Shown: one piece after another, positions 23,100 to 33,017 of the stretch
How positions within the stretch are numbered: position 1 is the stretch's first letter
Layout of the letters: the number at the start of each line of letters is the position of its first letter
Assembly: GCA_029959085.1 (NCBI GenBank)
Contig: JARWIR010000027.1
Location: 8,618,001 to 8,682,000 of the forward strand
Length of the DNA: 64,000 bases
DNA from: Nemophila menziesii
Taxonomy: Eukaryota > Streptophyta > Magnoliopsida > Boraginales > Hydrophyllaceae
Direction: 5' to 3'
Position numbers and translations under genes: made by a program
The notes under the pieces: generated by a model
The model's database searches: none
Told to the model about the DNA's origin: nothing
What the model saw: the letters and a program-made list of their open reading frames with translations, nothing else

Positions 23100-23392
23100 T
23101 AGAAAAAAACATTTTTGTCAAATATAAAAGCTTTGGTGGTCGTTGTGTCTGTGTCTCTTAACCAGCTCAACTGCCGCCGTGCCGCATTTAGGTGGACCCA
23201 CCCACTAGCATCTTTCTCAGCATAAAATAAAAACACCACACCTCACTACTTTTCTTGTTTTGGAATATGTAAGACTAGTTCTTACCAGCTACCAGCTTTT
23301 AAGATCCGATGTATTAAATAAACAGCACACCTCACAATCCAGATAAAATTATACAAACCAACTTTGATTTCTTATTCTACTTGGTGTTAGTT
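23100..23392 (+). promoter_or_regulatory. Presumed promoter and 5' UTR of the bZIP gene
   Basis: About 290 bases separate the probable LINE tail from the start codon. TATAAAAG at 23123-23130 is a plausible TATA box; a second A/T-rich candidate is near 23221. GTGGACCC at 23192-23199 fits the TCP-factor consensus GTGGNCCC. All are sequence matches only. Confidence 0.35.
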
Positions 23393-24838
23393 ATGATGGA
23401 TGCAAAGTTTGCCAGAAAATCCATCACGACCCAATATTCAATACTTGGTCAAACTGACCTCGACCATATGACAGACACACCAACCCGCAGGGCCCACCAT
23501 CGTCGTGCCCAGTCGGAGACCTTCTTCCGCTTCCCTGACTTTGATGAAGACTGTGACGGAGATATGCTTCTAGACGACGTCGTAGGAGACTTTAATATTG
23601 ACTTTCCATCAGCACCATCTCTATCTTCTTCATCCTCGGATACGCACATGCAGCAAACGCTTAAAGCCCCGGCCCAGCTCAGAAGGATCGGTGATGAATC
23701 AAAGCCGATGACCGACCTCTCCCACTTCAGGAGTTTATCGGTTGACGCTGACTTTTTTGCTGATTTGGACTTTGGGTCTGACTCTCGCTCGAGATATAAT
23801 AGTTCGATGGATGGGTATGAGCCTGTGGACTCTTCCAAGAAAGCTATGGCACCTGATAAACTTGCGGAGCTTGCTTTAATTGATCCCAAAAGAGCTAAAA
23901 GGTTTCTAACTTATTTATTTATTTTCCCCTTTATATATAGTTAAATTTCATTTGGGTTAAAATGGGAAAAAATTGTATTGATTGTTAACGAATAAAAAGA
24001 TAACAAATAGCTATAAAAATTCTAATTTGAGCCTTCAGTAAGTATCAACACCAATTTTTGTTTTACATATATAGTTAGTTATATTGTTGATACAATGTAA
24101 TTAAATTAAGATGTGGAATATTGTAGAATTCTTGCAAATAGACAATCTGCAGCCCGCTCGAAGGAGCGGAAGACACGATACACATATGAGCTAGAAAAGA
24201 AAGTGCAAACCTTGCAAACGGAAGCCACTACATTATCAGCCGAGGTTACAAAGTTACAGGTAATTTTTTTTTTTTGTTCCAAATAATAATATTATAAATA
24301 GATAATAGTTCAAAAGTTTACAAATTAACCTACCCGTCGTCTCGTGTTCTTACATAAGATACTAACTGGGTTGGAATACAGATATCCCAATTATAAGTAA
24401 CTTGTTAATTATGTGTGTAGCATTTTTAATTCATATATAATGCATTGCATTGTGTTTTCCTGTGTTGTGCTTTGCAGAGAGACACTACAGGTTTGACTGT
24501 AGAAAACAAAGAACTTAAACTTCGGTTACAAGCTTTCGAGCAACAAGCGCATCTTAAAGACGGTATTTATTCTTCAAAACGTATTAACTTTTATTATTTA
24601 ACAAACTAATCATGTATTAATTTGGTCTATTCCAGCTCTGAATGAAACATTGAGGGAAGAATTACAACGTCTCAAGATAGCAGCTGGACAAATGCAATCT
24701 ACCAATGGGAATAACAGAGGATTGTGTCAAACTCAGACCTATAATAACTATAGCGTTCCTCGGCCACAATTCCCACCACAACCACAGCAACAGAACCCGT
24801 CGCAGCCTAGCTGTGTTGGTTTTAATCAAAGGGTCTGA
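23393..24838 (+). CDS. Group I bZIP transcription factor (VIP1/RF2/PosF21-like), four exons
   Basis: Exons: 23393-23901, 24127-24259, 24478-24562, 24636-24838. All introns are GT-AG and the joined frame gives 309 codons plus stop. The start is ATG 23393, with a second ATG just after. The N-terminal half carries [15 protein letters not shown] and HFRSLSVD, which fit the conserved phospho-Ser/14-3-3 sites of group I bZIPs. The basic region spans exons 1-2 ([16 protein letters not shown]) with the group I Lys at the position that is Arg in other bZIPs. The leucine zipper runs through exons 2-4, and the C-terminus is Gln/Pro-rich. Such proteins bind DNA as dimers in the nucleus and often shuttle from the cytoplasm. 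The gene looks intact. Which group I member it is cannot be settled by eye. Confidence 0.93.
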
Positions 24839-26370
24839 TGATTCTTGTATATATTTATGTATACCTATATGTATTGCGGGTTAAAGATTGTGAAGAAGAT
24901 GATATTTGATCAAATATTGTTGTATTTTCTTACCTTTCCTTTTTGTCAAATTGTGTACTAATAATATATTAAAACTTCATCAAGTAGGATTAAAAGTGAA
25001 AAAAGAGAACGAGAAAGTAGAAGATAAAATATAACATTAGCCTACGCGGTATTATATAGATCGTATAAAATTTCCACACTATGATGGGGAGATTTATTCT
25101 GTTGGGATGAGATATCTACCCCAAGCCTTGAGTATTTAGCGAGGTGATCTACAACCATGTATAATAGACTCGATAGCCTATCTTGCTCTAGAGGCACCAT
25201 TAATACAATGAATAACTGCAGAATTATCTGAGGAAAATGTTTTGCCATGTTCGTGAGTTTTTGTTGCCAAATTGAGAATGTTATTAACATCACAACTATG
25301 TTTTTTATTTTTATTTTGTTTCTAAACGTTTGTACACACGCCTATGTTTAATAAAAGAAACTTTTCACGGTGAAAAATAAGGTAAATATCACTAAAGATT
25401 ATTTGATGAGTAGATTTGTCTTGACATTCACTTGCGGGTTCAATTTTTTTTTTTACATGGGTGATCCGGGGATTGCTTGCGTGCATCATGACTAATCCTA
25501 CGAGAATATATACGCCTCCATATGTATATTCTCAGGTAATCAGAATTAGGTTACCATGTTGGCCCAAATGGGGTTTCAATTCTTGGAATCAAAGAATCCT
25601 TCATTTTATCCTTAGCACGCCTGCCCCCGGTCCTGGTTGGGTTTGAAAGGAGAGAGGAGTTTAGCAAGATTCTTGGTCGATCGACCTCTTGGTAGGAATG
25701 CAGAAGTTTAGTATACTAGCTCAGATTTTCACTCATCACTTATAAGAAGAAAAGAGGCATCACCTAGCTTAGATTTTCACTCATCACTAATAAGAAGGAA
25801 AGAGGCATCGCCTAGGTATTGAAGAATATAGTCAGGCCCGTGACCTACTTTACTAGATGTTTTAAATAGTAATGAAAACAAAAGTCGCAATTAATTTGGA
25901 TCCCGACCATCTTTGATAAAGCATTTGATGATATTAAGAATTCATCGAATAGGATACGAGTTTCTCTCTTAGAAGCTATCTAAAACTTTTCATCAAGTGA
26001 TTGAAAATATTCACCAAAATTATCAAAAATTTCAATAATCAGTTTTAATTTCTAGAACTAACAAAAATGAAATTCAAGGATGAACAAATTTCATGGTGGA
26101 TTCATGGCTGGGGAAGATTTTTGGAAGAAAACCAATTGAAAATTTAGAATAATGAAGTATCCAATTTTAATATATGAAAAGGTACAATTATGGGTTATGT
26201 ATTCAATTTTAATGTCCAAACCTCTTCATATATTAATTATAATAATAATAAATAAAGATTTATAATATAACAATTGAATTAGTAAGAACAATAAGGAAGT
26301 GCATAATAATCATTACAATATCGATAACTTTTCGTATAGTGAAAACCTAGACATGGGAGAAAATTAGGGA
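24839..26370. other. bZIP 3' UTR and intergenic DNA
   Basis: The first 200 bases are probably 3' UTR (AATAATATATTA near 24959). The rest is AT-rich and I see no convincing coding sequence. The only structure is the 48-bp tandem duplication listed separately. Confidence 0.6.
25716..25811. repeat. Tandem duplication, two 48-bp copies
   Basis: Copies at 25716-25763 and 25764-25811, both starting CTAGCT and sharing AGATTTTCACTCATCACT and AGAGGCATC, with a few differences. A partial third copy (CTAGG) follows. Confidence 0.85.
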
Positions 26371-26671
26371 TAGGGTAATATACCAAATATCACCCTATGG
26401 GTTGACAAAGGGTAAAGAAATCCTCTATGATTTTAAAAAGAACAAACTAACTCGTGATAACTTATTTCTTATATTAAATATTACTCTATAACTTTTAGCA
26501 ACTCGGTGTTACTCGGTGCAACTCATATCATAAAGTAGAGTGTAATATTTAATAGAAGGATGAGTTGTTACGAGTTAAGAAACCATAGGGAGGTATTTGT
26601 CCATTTTAATACCATAGGGGAGTTTTTTACCCTTTGTCAAACCATAGGGGTTATTTGGTATTTTACCCTTA
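26371..26671. mobile_element. Foldback MITE-like element 1
   Basis: About 300 bp forming a long imperfect inverted repeat. The left end GGGTAATATACCAAATA pairs with the right end ATTTGGTATTTTACCC, and pairing continues inward (CTATGGGTTGACAAAGGGTA against TACCCTTTGTCAAACCATAG). It has no coding capacity. Target duplication is unclear, so the superfamily is not assigned. Confidence 0.72.
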
Positions 26672-27116
26672 GAGTTTGTTTGGATTGGAGGATTGGAGGG
26701 ATGTGATTGTATTAAAGTATAATAACAATCTCATCCCTTGTTTGTATTGGAAATAATTAGAAGGGAAGGTTTATTAAAGGATTCTTACAATCCTTTATGA
26801 ACCTATATATTCAATCCTTTCAATTTGGTAGGATTGGGAGGGAAGGATTATTTTATTACGTTGTAATGTCTAAATTACCCTTATTCTTCTTTATAAAATA
26901 TCTTCTTAGGGGTATATAAGTCATTTAGTTACAAAAAGAATTTCTTCCTCCCATTATTCTTCTAATCCAAACACCGGATATATATAATCCTTTAATAAAA
27001 TCCTTTCCTCTATTTTTATTCAATCCAAACAAGATTATATACTCTCATTTCCGTTCCTTTATTATACTCTCATTTCCTATCACTTACTAAGGAATCCCTC
27101 CTTAATCCAAACAGAC
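26672..27116. mobile_element. Foldback MITE-like element 2
   Basis: About 445 bp with ends GTTTGTTTGGATTGGAGGAT and CCTCCTTAATCCAAACAGAC that pair imperfectly. The interior is AT-rich with further inverted segments (AAGGATT/AATCCTT words). Non-coding. It directly abuts foldback 1. Confidence 0.68.
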
Positions 27117-28403
27117 TTGGTAATTGTTCAATTGATGACCAAGCGAAGAGTAATAAGAATTTTTATAAAGGGGCTGGCGGCGGAAGTAAGCAAAGGAAAA
27201 TTATGGTGATAACGAGTCTCGATATAAATAAAAATGAACACATCAGGCATACAAATTCAATTATTAATGATACCAAAGAAGATATATGTCTTCAATTAGC
27301 AGAAAAACCGATCCTAGATTATGTTGTTCTTGGTAAAATTAATGTGCTTAAAACGTGTATAAGGATGTTAATGGTCTGGGTAAGTAGAGACCAAAATATA
27401 TGGTTTACGGGTAATAGAAGGAGATGGAAAGAAAGTATGAACGGTGATAAGGTTAAATTTGAAAGGAGTTATACTAGTTAAAGATTTTATGTAGAAGGAG
27501 GAGGAATTTGATTACATCAGAATTTTGAAGGAAGGGAACAAATGGATATGATTGAACAGTAAAGACAAGGGGAAGATTCATGGTGAAGTTTACACAAGAA
27601 AGAAAATGGGTGAATTGAGTTGTGGTCTTACAAAAATGGTAAAGGAAAAAGGTTTTGGTTCAATGATAACGATGAAACGGGTGAGAACGAAGATGGATGT
27701 GCGATCGAAGGGAGGGATATTTGTTCAATTGATTAAAATAGATTGTTTAGATATTAATGGGGAGAAGTGGGCCAATATTGGATGGTGGGGAGGTAATGGG
27801 CTCTAGGCTTATGGAAGCAAAAGAGCTGCGGATTTTAATCATGTCAGGCATGTTTATTGGGTTAGGAAGGGACAATTAAATGGACAACACTGGAACATAT
27901 TTAGGTCATTTGAAGGTTTGGACATGAATGAGAATTATAGTTGGATTAGGAAGGGACGAATTAAATGGACAAGGCTGGAATATATTCTGGCATTTCGGAG
28001 GTTTGGACATGAATGAGAATTATAGGAGGAATATTATCTGGAAAGATTTATTTGGAAATATTATTTTACTAAGGGATATACGAACGGTCTCCAAGATATC
28101 TGATAACTTTGAAGGTAATAAGTGAAATGAAATTATGGTTTAGAAAAATAAAACAATTGACAAGATATTAAATTGGATAATAATTTGGAATATGGATTGA
28201 TTTAATTTAATAAGGGATATCTGGACTATCCCTAAGACATCCTACGACTTCCAATGAGTTTGTTGGTTTGGAACTGTCAAATAATTCAGGTATTCTTGAC
28301 AATCCCTATGGTAAAGTCCATTTTGGGTAAGTACAACCAGGGATTGCTTGTTTTTCTGAAACTGTGTTATGTGCTAAGCACTCGTTTAATTTAAAAAAAT
28401 TAA
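27117..28403. other. Unclassified degenerate stretch left of element B
   Basis: Short open frames on the plus strand (27203-27481, 27552-27806, 27928-28125) share a Lys/Trp/Gly-rich flavour but match no family I can name. They could be pieces of one decayed coding sequence. An 84-bp tandem duplication lies inside. The stretch also continues at 36425-36442, beyond element B. Confidence 0.4.
27861..28028 (+). repeat. 84-bp tandem duplication
   Basis: Two diverged copies (27861-27944 and 27945-28028) share TTAGGAAGGGAC, AATTAAATGGACAA and GTTTGGACATGAATGAGAAT. The period is a multiple of three. Confidence 0.75.
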
Positions 28404-28408
28404 GTATG
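28404..28408. other. Target site duplication of element B, left copy
   Basis: GTATG directly before the left LTR; the same five bases follow the right LTR at 36420-36424. Confidence 0.9.
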
Positions 28409-29834
28409 TGGTGGGGGCAAAGGTGTGATAAAATAATAGATAAATAAAGATAATAATAAAGAGTCACACACCCTTGAGAACCACGGAACTCACTGCAAGT
28501 ATCACAGATCGTATGCAAGTTTTAATGATAAGTCAAGTTCGTTCGCAGGGATTGTATCCGTTAGATCAATTTATGTTTAACAAGCGTAGATGAATTTAGA
28601 TGTTTGAATAAAATATGAAAAGGTAAATAACTATCTAATGCAAATAAATAAATAAAACAAATAAACAAAACAAATAACTAAATATGAAAGTAAGTCAAAT
28701 AGATTAGGATTACTACGTCTATTACTAAATTGTTATTCTAACCTGTCACATTAAGCATTATATATTAACCAGGATTGCAAATCAAACCTTAGTGGCTATC
28801 TAGTCACACTAGACGATTATGTGGTGTGTCAATAACTAAGAATAATCCTAAGATTGATCAGATCTAGGAAATAGGTCAAAACACATAATACAATATACGC
28901 CAAGCTTAACCAATTAAAATAACAAATAGTATTTAAAGATCAAAATAATAATCCAACAATTCAAAGTAAAACTTACAGAATAAAAGCTTAGAAATATGGT
29001 TGAGAATAGATCTATAGCTAATTACTCTAAATATAGAGAAGGTGAGATGTAGAAGAGGGGTTGTCAGGCTCCAATCTTCTTCTTCTTGTCTTCTTCTATA
29101 GGTCAACTTGCTTCTTGGATGAATAGCTTGATTCTAAGGATGAATATTTAACTAAAGGACTAAGCTATTGTTTAAAACTAAGAAAATATAAGTAAAGACT
29201 AAGCCTATACTTTACAACTGAGCAAGGACATGTTTACAATGATAAGAGGGTGTATTTATAGGTGTTTTGGAAGCCCTAATTCGTTTTCTTGAAGGAGAAG
29301 TAAGTAGTGGACTCCAAGCCCAACTCAAATTCGTAACCCTAAAAACATGAAATCAGGTCCGATCTTCTTTTGGCTCTAACAGCTTTAATACTCATCCGTT
29401 TGACGCGTATGAGTACACCAAATTGATCGTCTCGGAAAGCTCTTCAACTTTGCTCTTGACCGTTTCTCCAAATTCCACACCGGTCTTGAGATATAAGCTG
29501 ATTTGTGGTCGTAGGTGCAGAAATTCAGGATTAAGGCAGGTTTTCCTTTTCCATGTTTTTAGCTTTTATTTCCTTATCTCCAATTACCATGTCTATCTCT
29601 TTCCATAAGTTGTAGTCTTTGACTTGGAATCTAATTAATCTCCATAATTATCTTTAAAGCTTCACACTAAATAAATAATTAAACCCAATATGCTCTAAAA
29701 ATATTATTTTACTAAATCAAGACTCAAAATAGGAAAGTGTAGCATTTCTCAAGAAAATCGACTATAATGACTTCTAAATCACTAAAAATGATGTCTCATC
29801 CTAATATAAATCTATCACAAATGAGGAGACATCA
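28409..29834 (-). repeat. 3' LTR of B (type II)
   Basis: 1426 bp, sense start TGATGTCTCCTCATTTG, sense end GCCCCCACCA. TATA box (sense TATAAATA) at 29253-29260. Nearly identical to the right-hand LTR. Confidence 0.95.
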
Positions 29835-29851
29835 AGACCCCCAACTCAAAG
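29835..29851 (-). promoter_or_regulatory. Polypurine tract of B
   Basis: Sense CTTTGAGTTGGGGGTCT directly before the 3' LTR, in the position used to prime plus-strand DNA. E has GAGTTGGAGGTCT and D has GAGTTTGTGGTCT at the same place. Confidence 0.75.
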
Positions 29852-29870
29852 TTGTATCGTCCCGATACAA
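29852..29870 (-). other. Stem-loop next to the polypurine tract (B)
   Basis: Perfect 8-bp stem TTGTATCG-GGA-CGATACAA on the sense strand. D has a perfect 8-bp stem with different outer pairs at the same distance from the LTR. Confidence 0.7.
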
Positions 29871-32349
29871 TAAAGATAAAAACAAAGGGAAGTCTCTAAA
29901 TACACACCTAGGTCAATTAAGCACAGAAGACAGAAGATAGAAGAATATGGAGAATAGACTCGAAGCAACTGCTCAGAAAATTTCATGTAATAATATTTAA
30001 AAACTACATACCTGTACACTTCTCATATCCACAGTCAACACGGCTTGAATTCAAGAGCAGATTAGTTTTGCAATGTAAGAAGGAGAGGAACTTTACTCAG
30101 TTTACCAAGGAAGCTATAGATTGTTCTTCGAACTTCACTAGTATCCAAAGATCCATTTAACTACTCTCTATTGGCTCAATCACTTCTCGATTACATAGCA
30201 AAGAATCAAAAGGTCTTTAAGGTTGTAATTTAGGCTTAGGGACGGTATGATAAGTATATTTGGATAATTTAAAGTGAGCTTTTGGCTCGCTCCTCACTAG
30301 CCATCAACGAATCGCCCTAGAGCTTGAGTTACTCTCATAAAACGTTTCTCACTCAACCCAATAAATTCTTTGATGCACAAAGTAGCATCCCCAATAACCC
30401 AATTAAAGCATAAGATGTTCACTTAAAAATTCCACTTTGCCGGTCCGAATATAGATATTTTCTTTTCTTTTCAAATCAATTTCTTTTCTATAGCTATGAT
30501 TCTCTTTTTATGTTGAGATATCACGCTATTTTTTTTTCTTTTATATATATTTTTATGCCCTTATTGGCAAAATTAGCTCGTAGCTTCTTTTTCATTCACT
30601 ATTACCCCGGCAAAGGGTTACAATAAAAATCTGTGAATCATCATCAATATTAAGAACAGAGCACAATTAATAAGCTCAAAAATCCCATCCCAATAATATT
30701 TCCCATAATGGTGGACCCTCCACCCCAAACTCAAGCTCTAAAACAACTGTCTATGCATCGCGATTCGAGTGCGGGTCATATGGAAAAGTCCTATAATCTA
30801 AAGGGATATAGCTTATAATGTGGCTAAAAAGGCTTTAGAAAGGCTAGAAGGGGCTGAGAAGGATATAGCATATAAAATCAAAATTAACATGGTGAGAAGG
30901 AATAAAAAGGCTTCAAAGGCTTCAATATGAAAGAACCGCCTTAATCACTTTCTACACTATGTAATTTCGTTATTTTCTTACCTTTAGCACTTTCATCAAA
31001 TGGTTTTATCAACTAGCTTGGATCTCACGGCCTACACACTTCTCAAGGTTCCCTGAGATCGAACATACTTTCTATCGCATTGCTTACTAATCTTTTCTTT
31101 ACTATCAATGTGTGTTTTCCTGCAAATACTCAAAGCATACAAAATAAAATAGCTCATAAACATACTACTTTCTATCATTAACTCACTGAGCTTATGCTTT
31201 CAAGCTATTAAACACACTCTACATACATCTAAACCTTCAAAAATTTTAATTTTACCTAAAAACAGAAAAATGGAGATGAGAGACAACGAATCCCCACACC
31301 CCCAACTCAAAAATGAGCCGTGTCCCCACGACTCGAAAAGACTCAAAAATAAAATAAAAGAAAATTAAAATTTTAGCACATATTGCACATAAAAGAGTTG
31401 GTAAGGAAGAAAGAAAACATACTCTTCGAGGCAATTGCCTCGCCTGATCAATACCCGGAGTAGGGTGCAGTGCTTTCCATGTATGAAAACTTCTATTATC
31501 ACCACTCGCTTTCCCTTACATCTTCATATATCCCAATCAATCACACTCTAGAAATCTTTTGTTAATCTTCTTCCAACTTTGCTCTTTGAATAATCTCTCA
31601 TGTGACAGTTGTTCATCCAGGAATATGTTTTGAACACCGCTACTAGCGTCCCAGAAGTTTTTGTTCATCTCGGGTTAATGGATCTTGATTGGAAGAGGTT
31701 ATGGTGTCTTCTTTATGAAAGTTGAAACCTTTTTGCTCTTTGAATTCACCACAGCTAGCTTTCCTCTATTCTCTTTCCGATTTACCTTGTAATTTATTCC
31801 CAAACTAGTACCCATCTCAATTGAAATCTTCTAGAGCTTACCCAATACCTTGCTTTGATTCTTCATATCCCATACACTTGATAATATCTCTATTCTCTTT
31901 ATCATCTCTTTTGACCCCCAACTCAAAGCTTTGAACACTCTTGAAATTTATAACTTATGATCATAGGTGGAACAAGCTTTATTTTGGTTAGGAAAGGTGT
32001 TCAGATGATAATTCTCCATGTGGGTATGATTGAACCAAGCTTTGGTGATATGGGTTTAAGGAATTTTGGGAAAATATTTTTAGATTCATGGCCTTGATTC
32101 TCCGTTTCTAGGTGTTTTGATATGATTCGGGTGCTTGAATCTTCTTTGTAATGATGTAGGGAAGGATTTGGATGAGAATTCATGGTGATTTGGTGATGTT
32201 TTGATGTTAGGTGAAGGTTTGTTGAAGCTTTAATGGAGTTGGGAGAGTTCTGGAGAGAAGAAAGAGGTTTAAGGTTTGATAAATTCGGAATAATAAGCAT
32301 TAGATCTCTTTTATAAGCTCAACCCGTAACTTTCTCTCTCTGGCGGCGT
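29871..32349 (-). other. Long non-coding 3' region of B
   Basis: No convincing ORF; a 99-codon minus frame at 32001-32300 has no recognisable family. Segments near 30230-30470, 30720-30930 and 31290-31350 align by eye with the region after ORF3 in D (55620-55840, 56070-56270, 56620-56675) and with the same region of E. The hairpin at 31315-31334 is part of this. ORF3 itself is absent. The conserved parts are candidates for RNA packaging or reverse transcription signals. Confidence 0.65.
31315..31334 (-). other. Conserved GAGTCGTG stem-loop (B)
   Basis: Sense GAGTCGTG-GGGA-CACGGCTC, an 8-bp stem with one G-T wobble. D has the perfect version and E a 7-bp version. Confidence 0.65.
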
Positions 32350-32693
32350 GGCGCGGTATACCGGGCATATCCTCCGGTATACCGGAACATCTGATGATCA
32401 AAATTTTTTAGCTTCTGGATAAAACCCGTGGTAGGACCCCGTGGTACGGGTTTTTGAGCTGCGGACCATGGTCCGGTGTACCGCGGGGGTGCTCCGCGCC
32501 TCCTACGTCAAAAAACCCGTGGTAGGACCCCGTGGTACGTGTTTGTGCGGTGCATGGCACGGTATAGGGTCCGGTATACCGGACCCATCAGCTATTTTTT
32601 TTTAGCTTCTGGATAAAACCCGTGGCTCTACCCCGTGGCACGGGTTTTTACCTTGCGGTGCACCGCGGCTGAGGTCCGGTGTACCGCACGTGG
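32350..32693. repeat. Hairpin/palindrome array of B
   Basis: Three diverged units. Each has an inverted repeat of the type AAAACCCGTGG...CCACGGGTTTT (near 32424, 32513, 32625), and the units are accompanied by doublets of GGTATACCGG or GGTGTACCGC. GC content is far above the surroundings. The plan matches the arrays of A1, D and E, but the words are different. Confidence 0.8.
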
Positions 32694-32986
32694 CAAAAAC
32701 CTCCCCATCAGCTAGATCTCGAAAAGTTATGCAGTTTAGGCTCAAAGATCACCTGATTCCGATATCCGAGCGCAAAGATATGACTTGCCGAAGTTTCTGT
32801 CTGAAAAAATTTTGTTCGCCTCCCTAACTCGATTTCTCCAATACCTAAGCATCAAAAACACTAATACCTTTCTCAAATATGCACTATCAACTAAAAATAA
32901 CTAAATTAAACATAAATTAAAAACGTAAAAGACATGAAAATTTTAAAAAAAACTACGGGTTGTCTCCCGTACAGCACTTTTGTTTA

Positions 32987-33007
32987 ACGTCTTTCAAAGT
33001 TAGACGT
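32987..33007 (-). other. Conserved stem-loop just after the ORF stop (B)
   Basis: Sense ACGTCT...AGACGT, 6-bp stem, followed by TTAAACAAAAG as in the type I elements. A second stem, TACGGG/CCCGTA (32954-32971), and then a T-run follow downstream on the sense strand. Confidence 0.68.
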
Positions 33008-33017
33008 GTTACCTCGA

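Noticed and set aside
23449..23889. A 146-codon open frame antisense to bZIP exon 1
   Set aside because: It mirrors the codons of the well-supported bZIP exon and has no features of its own.
25042..25293. An 83-codon minus-strand frame after the bZIP gene
   Set aside because: It vaguely recalls an RNase H-like tail, but no motif is clear and the neighbours are plain AT-rich DNA.
32001..32300. A 99-codon minus frame in the B 3' region as a gene
   Set aside because: Low-complexity Ser/Asn/Pro-rich sequence with no counterpart in A2, D or E that I can see.
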